From positions 682,001 to 746,000 of the forward strand of contig NZ_JAHDTI010000001.1 in the NCBI RefSeq assembly GCF_018531495.1: a stretch of DNA of 64,000 bases. Reading direction: 5' to 3'. Below are positions 7,077-15,762 of this stretch, in pieces. The DNA is from Nonomuraea sediminis (GTDB taxonomy: Bacteria; Actinomycetota; Actinomycetes; Streptosporangiales; Streptosporangiaceae). Under the pieces are notes generated by a model that saw only the letters and a list, made by a program, of their open reading frames with translations, did not search any database and was not told where the DNA came from. The translations under genes and the position numbers were made by a program. Each line of letters opens with the position of its first letter. Position 1 is the stretch's first letter.

Positions 7077-8782
7077 TGGCCGCCGTCCGGGGTGATCTCA
7101 CTGTTGGTGAGCTTCTGGAGGAAGGCGGCGAGGTCGGCGTTGGTGGCCTCGGCGACCGGCTTCTTCATGTGCTGCTCGAACACGGCGGAGAGCTGCTGGT
7201 TGTTGCCGCCGAGGTCGGACCAAACATTGACGATGCGTTGCTGCAGGTCCTTGCGGCGGGCGGCGGCCTGCTGCATCAGCAGCTTGACCCCGGCGGCCAC
7301 CCGCTCGGCGCTGAGCTCCTTCGTCGAGGTGACGGTGACGCCCAGGTGCTCGGTGATCCAGGCGAACCGGGCCTCGTCGTTGCCCTTGGTCGCGCCCTTG
7401 CCGGTGTGGATGGTGACGCCGGCCTCGCCGAACCAGACACCGAGGTCGCGCAGCGCCTTGGCGGTGGGCTTCGGCTGGTCCTCGTCTTCGACGATCACCG
7501 CGTCCACGATGTCCGTGTCGTCCGCCGCCGCGGTGCTCTGCTCGCGGGGGGCCTCGAGGAGCGCGTCGGCGCGTTCGGACGCCTTGCGCGGTCCGTCCGC
7601 GATCGGGCCCGCCGCGGGCTGGCCAAGGTGGTCGGCGAACTCTTGGAGCTGCTGCAGGGTTGCGGCCTTCATGGTCGTGCCCGCGCGGTCGCGGAACGCG
7701 GTGTGGAGCTGGCTCGTCGTGCCCGCCCACGCGGTCATGATGTGCTGGCGGATCCGATCCGCTTCGGGGTCGCTCGGCGCCGGCGGCGTGTCCGATCCCT
7801 GCTGCGCGTATCCGCCTGGCGGCGGATTCTCGGGAGGTTCCTCCTCGTGCGTGGGTTCGTCAGCCGGGGCAGGCTGACCCAGGGGTGCACCGTCGCCCTG
7901 CGGCTGAGTGAAAGTGGCGACGCGGGCCTTGGCCGCGGCCTCGACCTCATCCGCCCGGCCTGCCCAGGCGGGGTCCAGCTTGGCCGTCTTCCAGATGGCC
8001 ACGACGGCATCGCGGCTCGAGGCCGCCTTGATCATCGCGAGGTAGTCGGTTGCGGGCGCGGCCTCGATCGCCCGCTGTGCACCGCCGCCCCGGGACAGCT
8101 CGGCGCGGCGAGCGACCTCGCCCGACATGAGCTCGTCGAACCCGATGCCCTCGATCGTCAGGCCGGGCACCATGTACGTAGTCGGCTTGGGCCGCCTGGT
8201 CCGTTCGTCGATGATCGTGCCGTTGCGCTTGGCGATGTAGAGCCAGGCGTCCACGTACGTGCCCGCGTGGGCCAGGAACTCGGCGGCGTTCGGGAGTTCC
8301 GCCGCGGCGTTCTTGCCCTTGCTGTCGAGCCGCCATAGGCCGAGGGACGGGACCTCCTTTAGGAAGACGCCGAGTCGCGTGTACGGCTTGCAGGGACGGC
8401 TGTCAAAGTCGCTTGTAGCGCCACACAGGCAGGGGCCGACGAACGGCGGCTGCATGGTCACGCCGGTGCAGCGGCGGACACAGACCTTGCTCTCCCACAG
8501 CTCCATGTTCTGCGACAGCCCGTTGGGCGGGACGACGACGGGGATGCGGGTCGCGTTAGTGATGACCTCGAACTGCGGACCCTCGGGTGACTGCCACGGC
8601 CTGGCCTGACCGCCGTACAACTCGGCCACACCCCGGATCATCTCCTCGGACGGCGACGTGAACCGGAACGTCTCGATCTTGCTCGGGTACTGGCTGCCAC
8701 TCTGGCTGGTCTTCTTCACGCCGAGACGGATACGGCCGTCCTGCCAATGGCGGCGCTGCAGTACGGAGGGGTCGATGGGCAT
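7073..8782 (-). CDS. Gp3-like recombination directionality factor family protein
   Basis: Residues 1 to about 250 match what I know of the actinobacterial family related to phiC31 Gp3 (also annotated as hydrolase or metal-binding protein): GRIRLG (16-21), YPSKIETFRFTSPS (32-45), VAELYGGQARPW (52-63), then cysteines 101, 105, 118, 120 and 131 in the order CVRRC, CLC, C. Gp3 switches a serine integrase to excision. The C-terminal 300 residues are acidic linkers and helices of unknown role. ATG 8782 overlaps the upstream stop as TGATG. The integrase seen here is a tyrosine enzyme, so its partner is unclear; a single-strand annealing or replication role is the alternative. Confidence 0.65.
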   Translation of the reverse strand: MPIDPSVLQRRHWQDGRIRLGVKKTSQSGSQYPSKIETFRFTSPSEEMIRGVAELYGGQARPWQSPEGPQFEVITNATRIPVVVPPNGLSQNMELWESKVCVRRCTGVTMQPPFVGPCLCGATSDFDSRPCKPYTRLGVFLKEVPSLGLWRLDSKGKNAAAELPNAAEFLAHAGTYVDAWLYIAKRNGTIIDERTRRPKPTTYMVPGLTIEGIGFDELMSGEVARRAELSRGGGAQRAIEAAPATDYLAMIKAASSRDAVVAIWKTAKLDPAWAGRADEVEAAAKARVATFTQPQGDGAPLGQPAPADEPTHEEEPPENPPPGGYAQQGSDTPPAPSDPEADRIRQHIMTAWAGTTSQLHTAFRDRAGTTMKAATLQQLQEFADHLGQPAAGPIADGPRKASERADALLEAPREQSTAAADDTDIVDAVIVEDEDQPKPTAKALRDLGVWFGEAGVTIHTGKGATKGNDEARFAWITEHLGVTVTSTKELSAERVAAGVKLLMQQAAARRKDLQQRIVNVWSDLGGNNQQLSAVFEQHMKKPVAEATNADLAAFLQKLTNSEITPDGGQ

Positions 8783-9756
8783 CAGGCGGCGTCCTTCCTG
8801 GTGTTGTTGATGGGCGGCTGCACCGGCTTGCACCCGCGCAGCTCTAGGCCGTGCATGTAGCGGGCCAGCGGCAGCAACCCGCAGAACGCGTCGAACGCGT
8901 CCCGGTCAGCGGGCAGCGGGACGAAGCCGTACGTTGTCTCGCGGAGGTTGAGGATCGCCGTGCCGACGAACTCGGGGACCTTGAACTCGTGGCTGGAGTC
9001 GTGGAACTCGGTCTCGCCGTACCGGCATTCCGGCGGGCATACCAGGGCGACTTCCGCGTGCCGCAGCGCGGCGAGCTGCATCACGTAGTCGTCGTAGATG
9101 GCGCTGGCCGGCTTGGTGAGGCTCGTCTTCAGGTCGATGAGCCACAGCCCGGACGGGGTGGGGATCGGGTCGGCCGGGACTGCGCGGGGCTTGAACTTCG
9201 GGATGATCGGCGACGTCGGGCTGTCGAATCGGAGGTTGGCCCAGATGTCGCTTGTTCCGCCGTAGCCGAGGGTGCGGTTCAGCACGGTGCACTCGGCTGC
9301 CTTGATGTCGCGGCGGATGTCGAGGCCGAAGTCCGCGAGGAACTGCCGGTAGGAGTTGACGAACGGTTCAGCTTCTTCGTCGGGGATGTACGGGGCGCCG
9401 AGGTTGATCGCTTCAGCGATGGCGTGGACGCGGGAGCCGAGGTCGGCCTTCTTGTCCCACTGGAGGCGGTACTGGCTCTTGGCCTCCTTGATGAACTTCT
9501 CCATGTCGTAGGGGTCGGCGGCCGCGCGGTTCGCGGCGGGGAGGTTGTCCATCAGCCAGATCGCGGTGTCCCTCGCCGCGGCGGGGGCCAGGGCCTCGAT
9601 CATGTGCTGGTCGATGGCGTTGGTGACCGAGATCTTCATTCGGTTGGGGTCGTCCGGGTCGCATGCCGGGTCGCAGTAGTAGCGGCCCTTGTTGGTGGGG
9701 ACGGCGTGGCTTGGGTCGTACTCGTCGCGCTCGTCCTCGCGGATGGTGATGCTCAC
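8782..9756 (-). CDS. PD-(D/E)XK (Cas4/RecB-like) phage exonuclease
   Basis: The 324-residue product carries the PD-(D/E)XK signature: an early glutamate strand (AAECTVLN), then GTSDIWA, then LWLIDLKTS with the D-x-K pair, and a following VMQLAALRHAEVAL helix typical of the Q-x3-Y region. Such nucleases resect DNA ends for phage recombination and usually sit beside a recombinase or annealing protein, here perhaps the adjacent Gp3-like product. GTG 9756 overlaps the upstream stop as GTGA. Confidence 0.75.
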   Translation of the reverse strand: MSITIREDERDEYDPSHAVPTNKGRYYCDPACDPDDPNRMKISVTNAIDQHMIEALAPAAARDTAIWLMDNLPAANRAAADPYDMEKFIKEAKSQYRLQWDKKADLGSRVHAIAEAINLGAPYIPDEEAEPFVNSYRQFLADFGLDIRRDIKAAECTVLNRTLGYGGTSDIWANLRFDSPTSPIIPKFKPRAVPADPIPTPSGLWLIDLKTSLTKPASAIYDDYVMQLAALRHAEVALVCPPECRYGETEFHDSSHEFKVPEFVGTAILNLRETTYGFVPLPADRDAFDAFCGLLPLARYMHGLELRGCKPVQPPINNTRKDAA

Positions 9757-9974
9757 GCACCACCGCCGATGTGCCCGTCGTAGTCGGCTTGGCCGAACCA
9801 GCCGAAGCGGTACTCGTCCTCGATCGTCGGGTCGAGCACCGGACCGCCGAGGTAGCTCGGCTGGCGCCGGGCGGGGAAGGCCTCGTACGGGTGCTGCTGT
9901 TCGTCGGTCTTGAGAGCGCCGATGAAGTCGGTCAGCTCCGTCTCGGTAGGGGGTGTGGTGGTCGGTGGGGTCAC
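9753..9974 (-). CDS. Hypothetical protein, 73 residues
   Basis: The short acidic product has a T/P-rich start and an aromatic C-terminus (YRFGWFGQADYDGHIGGGA). GTG 9974 overlaps the upstream stop. No family recognised. Confidence 0.5.
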   Translation of the reverse strand: MTPPTTTPPTETELTDFIGALKTDEQQHPYEAFPARRQPSYLGGPVLDPTIEDEYRFGWFGQADYDGHIGGGA

Positions 9975-10174
9975 TGGAGGTCCTCTTCGTATTCGGCGGC
10001 CAGGAGCTTTCGGCCGGTCTCCTCGATGCGCTGATAGGCGGCGTCGTAGTCGCCGAGGACGTCGGCGAGCAGAGCGGTCAACGCGCTCTTGGCCGTGTAG
10101 TCCCAGTGCTGTGCGGCTCTTGTGGCGATGAGCTGCACCAGGTCGTCGAGAGTCGGCGTTGTGGTGTTGGGCAT
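9971..10174 (-). CDS. Hypothetical helical protein, 67 residues
   Basis: Predicted all-helical; no motif. ATG 10174 lies four bases beyond the left end of dyad repeat copy 3, so it is the gene most closely apposed to a repeat. Confidence 0.55.
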   Translation of the reverse strand: MPNTTTPTLDDLVQLIATRAAQHWDYTAKSALTALLADVLGDYDAAYQRIEETGRKLLAAEYEEDLQ

Positions 10175-10177
10175 GCT

Positions 10178-10195
10178 GATTGCGGTTCCGCTATT
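10178..10195 (-). promoter_or_regulatory. 18-bp dyad repeat, copy 3
   Basis: Sequence GATTGCGGTTCCGCTATT. It overlaps the stop of the gene at 10191 and ends 3 bp before the next start codon. Confidence 0.6.
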
Positions 10196-10499
10196 GGCGG
10201 TCGGCGATGAACTGGGCGTGTACCCGGATGACCTTGGAGCCTGGGCCGGTGGCGACGGTCCTGGTGGTGGCCTTGTAGGCGCCGCCCTCGACGCGACGGA
10301 AGCCCCTGTAGCCGTTCTTGACGGCGCTGTACAGGCGTGCTGAGGCGCGCCTGCCCTCCAGGATGTCCGGGTATTCGGCGATCACGGCCCACTTGCCCGG
10401 GTGGTCCCGGAGTTCCGCGGCGATGGGGGCGTATTCGTCTTCGCTCTTTACGGGTGTTCTTGGGGCTGGGTCTTCCCAGCGGAGGATGCCTACGGGCAT
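10191..10499 (-). CDS. Hypothetical protein, first gene of the left early operon
   Basis: ATG 10499 (MPVGILRWEDP) gives 102 residues; longer readings cross the control region and are rejected. The product looks like a small RNA- or DNA-binding fold, with a basic C-terminal half (LYSAVKNGYRGFRRVEGGAYKA, then RTVATG). No family recognised. It is the promoter-proximal gene of the leftward operon that runs to position 77. Confidence 0.55.
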   Translation of the reverse strand: MPVGILRWEDPAPRTPVKSEDEYAPIAAELRDHPGKWAVIAEYPDILEGRRASARLYSAVKNGYRGFRRVEGGAYKATTRTVATGPGSKVIRVHAQFIADRQ

Positions 10500-10781
10500 G
10501 GCGCTCCGTTCGTTGCAGGCTGCGATTGAGGTTTGGCGGCATGTCAGCGCGGTCCGATTTCGGTCACTCACGCAACTACCGACATAACCGACACTATCGT
10601 CTCTTGACGCACCTTGCAACGCTTGACGCGTCAAATGCGTCTGTGCAGCTACCCCACTTCGATCACGCAGAGTAATCACGTATGTTGAGATTTCATAAGT
10701 ACGTCCTGACGCACTTGTTGATACCGTGTGCGCCAATAGCCATACGACGCTTCAACCGCCACGAAGGGACACGGACGCACC
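10500..10781. promoter_or_regulatory. Divergent control region with GACGC operator-like sites
   Basis: Lies between the leftward early operon and the rightward repressor candidate and is clearly AT-richer than its surroundings. TTGACGCGTCAAATGCGTC at 10623-10641 contains the perfect 12-bp palindrome TTGACGCGTCAA. Related half-sites are at 10604 (TTGACGCACC) and 10706 (CTGACGCAC). The same motif recurs near 22.46, 35.3 and 37.27 kb. It resembles an immunity region; promoter elements could not be set with confidence. Confidence 0.6.
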
Positions 10782-11306
10782 GTGGCCGACATCAGCCAGC
10801 CCTCAGCAGCTGTTCAACTCATCAGCGAACGCCGAGAACAGCCAGGACCTCTACGCCGCCGCATCTCCATCCGCGCCGCCGCCAAGCGCGCCACCGAACT
10901 GTCCGGCGAGATGTTCTCCGAACCCAACTGGCGCCGCATCGAATCAGGCGAAAAGAACCCGGAGGAGCGCGAGATCGTCTTCATGGCGGCCGCCATCAAC
11001 GACCTTGCCAACGACGTTGCCATCAGCCCCGACGACCTAGACCAGGCGGGCCGCCCAACGGCGGCCGAGCTCTTTCGCGAATGGATCCGCGAGCGAACCA
11101 AGGCCGACCCAGCGCTGGCTGGCATTGACCCGGATCTCACGCCCGACTCCCTGCAGCAGAGGCTCCAGTCGATGCTCGGCGAGATCCGCGCGCTGGCAGG
11201 CGTCTCCTCAGCAGAGAAGGCACAGATGGAAAAGGTCCTGCTCGAGCATCTCGACTCCACCCTCAAGGCCTACAGCGCCCAAATGCGCATCTTGCGGCCG
11301 AGGTAG
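10782..11306 (+). CDS. HTH regulator, candidate element repressor
   Basis: GTG 10782 after GAAGGGA gives 174 residues. The N-terminal half shows an XRE-like arrangement (RISIRAAAKRATELSGEMFSEPNWRRIESGEKNP) in which helix 2, the turn and the S-x3-I-x-S-G pattern of the recognition region are visible. The C-terminal half is helical and probably dimerises. It is the only rightward gene at the early control region, faces the leftward operon and adjoins the GACGC operator-like sites, so it is the best repressor candidate. That role is inference. Confidence 0.65.
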   Translation: MADISQPSAAVQLISERREQPGPLRRRISIRAAAKRATELSGEMFSEPNWRRIESGEKNPEEREIVFMAAAINDLANDVAISPDDLDQAGRPTAAELFREWIRERTKADPALAGIDPDLTPDSLQQRLQSMLGEIRALAGVSSAEKAQMEKVLLEHLDSTLKAYSAQMRILRPR

Positions 11307-11309
11307 CGG

Positions 11310-12260
11310 TCAGTTCATCCAGTGGCGCGACGCATAGGCGCCGAGCTGGAACAGCGTCGTAACGCCGGCTTTGCGCTTCAACTCGTCGAGGCGGCGATTC
11401 ACCGTACGTGAGTGGACTTTCAACGCGCTGGCAATGCGATCGACATGTGCGCCTCCCACCAGCAGTTCCACGATGACCATCTCGTCGGCGTCCAAGACGC
11501 CGAGGCTGGCGAACCGGCCTGGGTCGGGCTGGATCGGAAGCGCCCGTTCCCATTCGGTCTCGAAGATCTGGACAAGGAAGTCCAGCAGGGTGCCCGAGTG
11601 GACGAGGAGCATGTGGCTGACGTCGTGGTCCCGCGGGTAGCTGGGCGTCATTGCCATGCGCCTGTCTCCGATGAGGAGCTTGTGCGGCAGCCGGTCAGCG
11701 AGCCGGATCTCGCACCCCTGGTCGAGGGAGTGGTGCAGGCCGTTGATCGCGGACTGGTTTTGGAATACTCGCCACTCACATATGACGCGGCATTTGGCCG
11801 GGTGGTTTACAAGATCCGGGCTGGCGCTCGCGCCGGTCTGCTCGGGCGGGTTGAGCACGAGGAACGGGTGGGTGACGAGCTGCATGATCTCGTGCTCGGC
11901 CGTGGCGTTCAGTGTCTCGTACCACTGTTGGACCAGCTCGCGGCTGGTCAGCACGGTCACGGGCGCGGCATCGGTGGGCTGGTGGCCGTTGCCATAGAGC
12001 TGGTCGAGCTCCTCCACATACGTCTGGACACGTTGGAGTTCCGCCTCCTGCGCGGTGAGGACGCCTTTCATGGCGATCGAGGGTCGCCGGGCCATCAAGG
12101 GATTGCCGTGCACGAGGCCCCGCACCGTCAGTTCGTACAGGTCCTCGTGGACCTGGTCGCCGAACTGCTCCTGCAGCAATGGGATGCTACTGGGGCCCGT
12201 CGTGAGCAGGTGCCGGTAGAGGCGTTCCTGTTCCGGCGTCAGCCCGGAGATCCGTTGCAC
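11310..12260 (-). CDS. LuxR-type regulator with TrmB-like N-terminal HTH
   Basis: GTG 12260 (VQRISGLTPEQERLYR) gives 316 residues. Residues 5-75 resemble a winged helix of the TrmB/helix-turn-helix type seen in many Streptomyces orphan regulators. The middle has a PLD-like sensor region of unknown ligand. The last 60 residues are a LuxR-type HTH (DEMVIVELLVGGAHVDRIASALKVHSRTVNRRLDELKRKAG). Convergent with the repressor candidate (3 bp gap). More typical of host chromosomes than of phages, so it may be cargo. Confidence 0.75.
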   Translation of the reverse strand: MQRISGLTPEQERLYRHLLTTGPSSIPLLQEQFGDQVHEDLYELTVRGLVHGNPLMARRPSIAMKGVLTAQEAELQRVQTYVEELDQLYGNGHQPTDAAPVTVLTSRELVQQWYETLNATAEHEIMQLVTHPFLVLNPPEQTGASASPDLVNHPAKCRVICEWRVFQNQSAINGLHHSLDQGCEIRLADRLPHKLLIGDRRMAMTPSYPRDHDVSHMLLVHSGTLLDFLVQIFETEWERALPIQPDPGRFASLGVLDADEMVIVELLVGGAHVDRIASALKVHSRTVNRRLDELKRKAGVTTLFQLGAYASRHWMN

Positions 12261-12294
12261 GCCTACTTCCTCCTCGGTGGCCCGGCGATGATCA

Positions 12295-12585
12295 TCACCG
12301 GAGGCTAGCGGTGATCTTCCCCGACATATTCTCGAACAAACGTGCGTGTTTTTGGCCGAGTGCAAATGCTCGGCGGACAGCGCGTACGCGCTGCCAGCCC
12401 GAGATGGCGTGGAACGTGACAGGAGTAGATACGGCCAGGATCCACACCAGCAGTAGCGCCGCTGCGTAGCCATTCAGGCTGTCCTCGCCGATCAGGATGA
12501 GAAGAGAAGACGCCGTCGCCACCCAGCTCACGATCGACATGATCGCCATGCTGAGCAGCCACGCGCGCACCTCGCGGCTGATCAT
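12295..12585 (-). CDS. Small two-pass membrane protein
   Basis: ATG 12585 gives 96 residues with two hydrophobic helices (about 10-32 and 38-58) and a basic C-terminal tail (WQRVRAVRRAFALGQKHARLF). No family recognised. It precedes the LuxR-like gene by 34 bp on the same strand and may be co-transcribed. Confidence 0.55.
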   Translation of the reverse strand: MISREVRAWLLSMAIMSIVSWVATASSLLILIGEDSLNGYAAALLLVWILAVSTPVTFHAISGWQRVRAVRRAFALGQKHARLFENMSGKITASLR

Positions 12586-12617
12586 GGATTGGTTCCTTGT
12601 CCTTTCAGCCGTCGGCG

Positions 12618-12872
12618 CTACATACCGCCCATGTGTGCGGAATAGTCCGCCGGCACCGGCGCCTTCTGGCATTCCGCGTCGGACTCCGACTCGAAAGACG
12701 GAGGAGTGGCGGCAGCGGGGACGATAGGGCTTGCCACGTCTGCGACCTGGCAGACGGGAGCGGGCACATCGTCGGCGTTGGCCGCAGGCGCTCCCGCGCC
12801 CACAGCTAGCACCGCCGCGACGATGAGCGCGGCGGCGGACCTGGGCCAGCCCGAGAAGGAGCTCACGTGCAT
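12618..12872 (-). CDS. Small secreted protein
   Basis: The 84-residue product has a classic signal peptide (residues 1-33; hydrophobic core AAALIVAAVLAVGAGA, cleavage after ANA). The mature part is short and A/P-rich with two cysteines (C41 and about C68) that could form a disulfide. It heads the leftward group 12618-11310. Confidence 0.55.
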   Translation of the reverse strand: MHVSSFSGWPRSAAALIVAAVLAVGAGAPAANADDVPAPVCQVADVASPIVPAAATPPSFESESDAECQKAPVPADYSAHMGGM

Positions 12873-13092
12873 ACATCTCCTTATAGAGGGTGCGAACGAC
12901 GGTTTAGGGGCGTAGTGCGCTGGACAGCAGCACCTGTCCGCCCTACCACTTAGTCGGCGCTCACTGCGGGCATCAACTCTGGACGCACACTCAGGCAGCG
13001 AGCGTTTTGTCGTGGTTTACAGCCGAGCGATGATCTTTCCGGCGGACGCGAGCTTTGTCAACTGCGGAATAACACCCTTCACAAGATGTGTA

Positions 13093-13109
13093 CTGTTGGC
13101 ACACAACAG
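13093..13109 (+). promoter_or_regulatory. Inverted repeat upstream of the XRE-ImmA operon
   Basis: CTGTTG and CAACAG flank a 5-base spacer, 55 bp before the XRE start. This is a likely autoregulatory operator. The rest of the 12873-13163 gap holds no gene. Confidence 0.5.
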
Positions 13110-13163
13110 ATAGGGTGAACCGGTGCCCGACCAGGGCAGACCGGGCGTAAGGAGCGGGTAGAA

Positions 13164-13574
13164 GTGGCATTCTCGGCCGAGCGGCTGGCCATCGCGTTGG
13201 ACCGCAAGGGCATGTCCGCCCGCAAAGCCGCTCGCGAGCTGGGCCACATCCGGCCAGACCTGCGCATCACGAACGCCTACATCAGCGCCCTCGCGAAGGG
13301 GACGCGCACGAACCCATCCTCCGACGTCGCGTCGGCACTGGCTCAGCTGCTCGGCGTGACGGTTGACTGGCTTCTCGGTCAAGACCATCCCCCGCAGATG
13401 AGCGAAGAGGACCAGCGGCAACAACAGAAGGTCCGCGAAGGTCTGGCCGAGCTCGGCGTGCAGAACATCGCCGAGCGCATGGTCGGACTCTCGCCCCTGT
13501 CGCTGGAGGCCATCGACAAGATGGTCGAGGCAATGCGAGCGGCCGAACACCTCGACAACGATCCAGAGGGGTAG
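13164..13574 (+). CDS. XRE-family regulator (ImmR-like)
   Basis: The 136-residue product begins at GTG 13164, with AAGGAG 11 bases upstream. Residues 3-70 form a Cro/C1 HTH (SAERLAIALDRKGMSARKAA through ISALAKGTRTNPSSDVASALAQLLGVTVDWLL). The remainder is a helical tail. It heads a four-gene rightward operon with an ImmA-type metallopeptidase, the usual partner that cleaves or relieves such repressors. It probably binds the inverted repeat at 13093-13109. Confidence 0.85.
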   Translation: MAFSAERLAIALDRKGMSARKAARELGHIRPDLRITNAYISALAKGTRTNPSSDVASALAQLLGVTVDWLLGQDHPPQMSEEDQRQQQKVREGLAELGVQNIAERMVGLSPLSLEAIDKMVEAMRAAEHLDNDPEG

Positions 13575-13631
13575 AAGATCCATTCGGTCACCGGGCGCGG
13601 GTAGTCTGTTCCGCGCCTGGCCGAAAGGGTT

Positions 13632-14123
13632 GTGACATTGCCGTCCTCCACGCTGCTGGCTGCTTTATCAGCGGCGCCCATCCCCCAGCCGTTCACCCTG
13701 GACGCGTTCATCGCCCAGATGCGTGCCGTACGCCAGCGTCCGCTGCACATGCACGACCTGCCTGCCGAGGCAGCCAGCGCCGTGTCCGGGCTGTGGATCG
13801 CGACCCGCAAGGCGGACCACATCTTCATCGCCCCCGGCGCGTCGGGGCTGCTGCGCGTCAACATCGTCTTGCATGAGTTCTCGCACATGCTGCTGGGGCA
13901 CGGCCGGGTCGGCGGCGATGTGGAGGAGGTCTTGCGCAGACTCCTCGGGCCCTCGGTGATGGGGATGGCGGCTCGTGGCCGCTACGAGACCGTCGAGGAG
14001 CGCGACGCCGAAAAGCTGGCGACCCTCATCTTGACGCGCGCTCATACACCGCTCGAGGACGGCGACGAGGGTCTGCGCAAGCTCAAGAGGACATTCGGAT
14101 ACGACTTAGGGAGCCGCGAGTGA
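13632..14123 (+). CDS. ImmA/IrrE-type metallopeptidase
   Basis: The 163-residue product contains HEFSHMLLGH at about residues 78-87, the HExxH zinc motif of the ImmA/IrrE (peptidase M78) family, with downstream ERDAEKLA supplying the third ligand region. In ICEBs1 the homologue ImmA cleaves the repressor ImmR. GTG 13632 follows GAAAGGG. Its stop overlaps the next start by 4 bp. Confidence 0.85.
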   Translation: MTLPSSTLLAALSAAPIPQPFTLDAFIAQMRAVRQRPLHMHDLPAEAASAVSGLWIATRKADHIFIAPGASGLLRVNIVLHEFSHMLLGHGRVGGDVEEVLRRLLGPSVMGMAARGRYETVEERDAEKLATLILTRAHTPLEDGDEGLRKLKRTFGYDLGSRE

Positions 14124-15208
14124 GCGTTGTGGACTGGTTAGCTCTGATCCTTCTGTGGGGAGCGTCGATCTCACGCATCCGGCCAGCTCTGCACAGCCAT
14201 GAGCAACGTATGCTCTGGGGCGCTTTCACGGCCCTGGCATTGTCCCGCGTGTTCTCGGCGGCGCCTTTGGTGGCGTGGATGGACGCCGCCACCTCGACGG
14301 AGCTGGCAACGCTGCTGCGGCACCTGACCGGTCTGGCGTCGGCGTCCTGCCTGCTGGCCTACGTGGAGGCGATCACCCGGCACGGCCGACCGTCTCGAGC
14401 CCGCTGGATCTGGCCAACTGCTGCGCTGGTGGTCACGGTCCTCACCGCCATGTTCCTGCTGCGGGGCGGCCGCATCTACTGGATGGACGGCGCGTACGCA
14501 CCCGGCGAAACCGCGATCCAGGGGCGCAGCTACCTCACCGTGTTCGACGGCTGGTTGATGACCTGCTTGGCCGCGGCCGGAGTGCTTTTCGCGGGCTACG
14601 CGAGGATGGCGCCGCCGCTGCTGCGAGTTGGGTTGCTGCTGTCCACGGTCGGCATGGCGGCCGGCGTGCTCAACCGGGCGCACGTCATGGTCGTCAACGT
14701 GGCCACCCTGATCAACCCGGCAACGAGCTGGCGGGAAATCCCGATCCTGGGCAAGACGACGTTCCTGATCTGCATCGTCGGCATCACGGCAGGTACGTCC
14801 ATTCCGGCCTGGCGAGCGGGCATGGCGCGACTGCGGGACATGGCCGCGCTGCGCGAGCTGCGGCCGCTGTGGGAAGGGCTCACCGGCCAGTACCCGGATG
14901 TGGCGCTCCCCATGGAGGCCACGCTGAAGGAGCGGCTGGTGCGGCGGGTGTTGGAAATTCGCGATTGCATGCTCAACCTGACCTCGGTCGTGGCACCACC
15001 CGAAAGTGATGACCCCGGCGAGGTGGCCCAGTGGGTCGCCGACGCGCTGGGAGTTGCCCGCGCTGGGCGCGGGTCTGGAGTACCGTCCGGGACGATCCCG
15101 GGCCCTGATTTTGCTGGCGACATGGAGAGGGAGATTCAGTGGTTGCGTCAGGTAGCGACACGGTTCAGGCAACTGAAGGGCGAAAGAAGCGTGTCGCTCG
15201 GCTCTTGA
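14120..15208 (+). CDS. Multi-pass membrane protein, MAB_1171c-like
   Basis: Of 362 residues, the first 230 form about seven hydrophobic helices. The C-terminal 120 residues are a soluble helical domain (RLRDMAALRELRPLWEGLTGQYPD and following). This architecture fits the actinobacterial family annotated as MAB_1171c-like putative transporter, often found behind XRE-ImmA pairs; its function is not established. GTG 14120 overlaps the ImmA stop (GTGA). The C-terminus overlaps the next gene by 70 bp. Confidence 0.65.
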   Translation: MSVVDWLALILLWGASISRIRPALHSHEQRMLWGAFTALALSRVFSAAPLVAWMDAATSTELATLLRHLTGLASASCLLAYVEAITRHGRPSRARWIWPTAALVVTVLTAMFLLRGGRIYWMDGAYAPGETAIQGRSYLTVFDGWLMTCLAAAGVLFAGYARMAPPLLRVGLLLSTVGMAAGVLNRAHVMVVNVATLINPATSWREIPILGKTTFLICIVGITAGTSIPAWRAGMARLRDMAALRELRPLWEGLTGQYPDVALPMEATLKERLVRRVLEIRDCMLNLTSVVAPPESDDPGEVAQWVADALGVARAGRGSGVPSGTIPGPDFAGDMEREIQWLRQVATRFRQLKGERSVSLGS

Positions 15209-15762
15209 CGGACTTGTTCGCCCCGATGTGGATCGTGATGAGCCTCCCGCTTGTGGTGGGTGCGGTCACGTCGGGGTGGGCCGGGTTCGGCTGGGGTGTT
15301 CTCGCTGCGGCGTTGTGCGGTGGTGTTCCTGCGGTCGTCATCTTCGGCGGCGTGCGTCGGGGCTGGTTCGGCGATTGGCACATCGGAGAGCGTCGCCAGC
15401 GGCCCAAGCTGGTGGCCGTCATTGTGGCCCTGGTGGTGTTCGCCCTCACGCTGCTGGTGCTCCTGGGCGCTCCTCGGGTGATGGTGGCGTGCGTGGCCAT
15501 CATGCTGGCCACGCTCGCCGTGGTGGGACCGATCACCCTCGCGTGGAAGATCTCGTTTCACACCGCCGTGGCTGCGGGGAGCGTGGTAATGCTCGCATGG
15601 GTGCTCCCCGGGCCGCCGATCGTGCTCGCGGCTGGCGGGGTGCTGGTGGCGGGGATTGGGTGGGCGCGAGTCGTGATCCGTGACCACACGCCCGCCCAGA
15701 CGTTTGCAGGCGCCATGGCTGGGGCGGCCGCCACGGCGGTCACGCTGGCCGCATTACTGTGA
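15139..15762 (+). CDS. PAP2-like membrane phosphatase family protein
   Basis: The 207-residue product has five or six membrane helices and a recognisable PAP2 set: ERRQRPKL (the K/R-x-RP motif), WKISFHTAVAAGS (in place of PSGH, histidine retained) and RVVIRDHTPAQTFAGA (R-x3-H region). The first residues of the triad are altered, so catalysis is uncertain. Family members act on lipid phosphates or polyprenyl pyrophosphates. It starts 70 bp inside the preceding gene and ends the operon. Confidence 0.6.
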   Translation: MVASGSDTVQATEGRKKRVARLLTDLFAPMWIVMSLPLVVGAVTSGWAGFGWGVLAAALCGGVPAVVIFGGVRRGWFGDWHIGERRQRPKLVAVIVALVVFALTLLVLLGAPRVMVACVAIMLATLAVVGPITLAWKISFHTAVAAGSVVMLAWVLPGPPIVLAAGGVLVAGIGWARVVIRDHTPAQTFAGAMAGAAATAVTLAALL

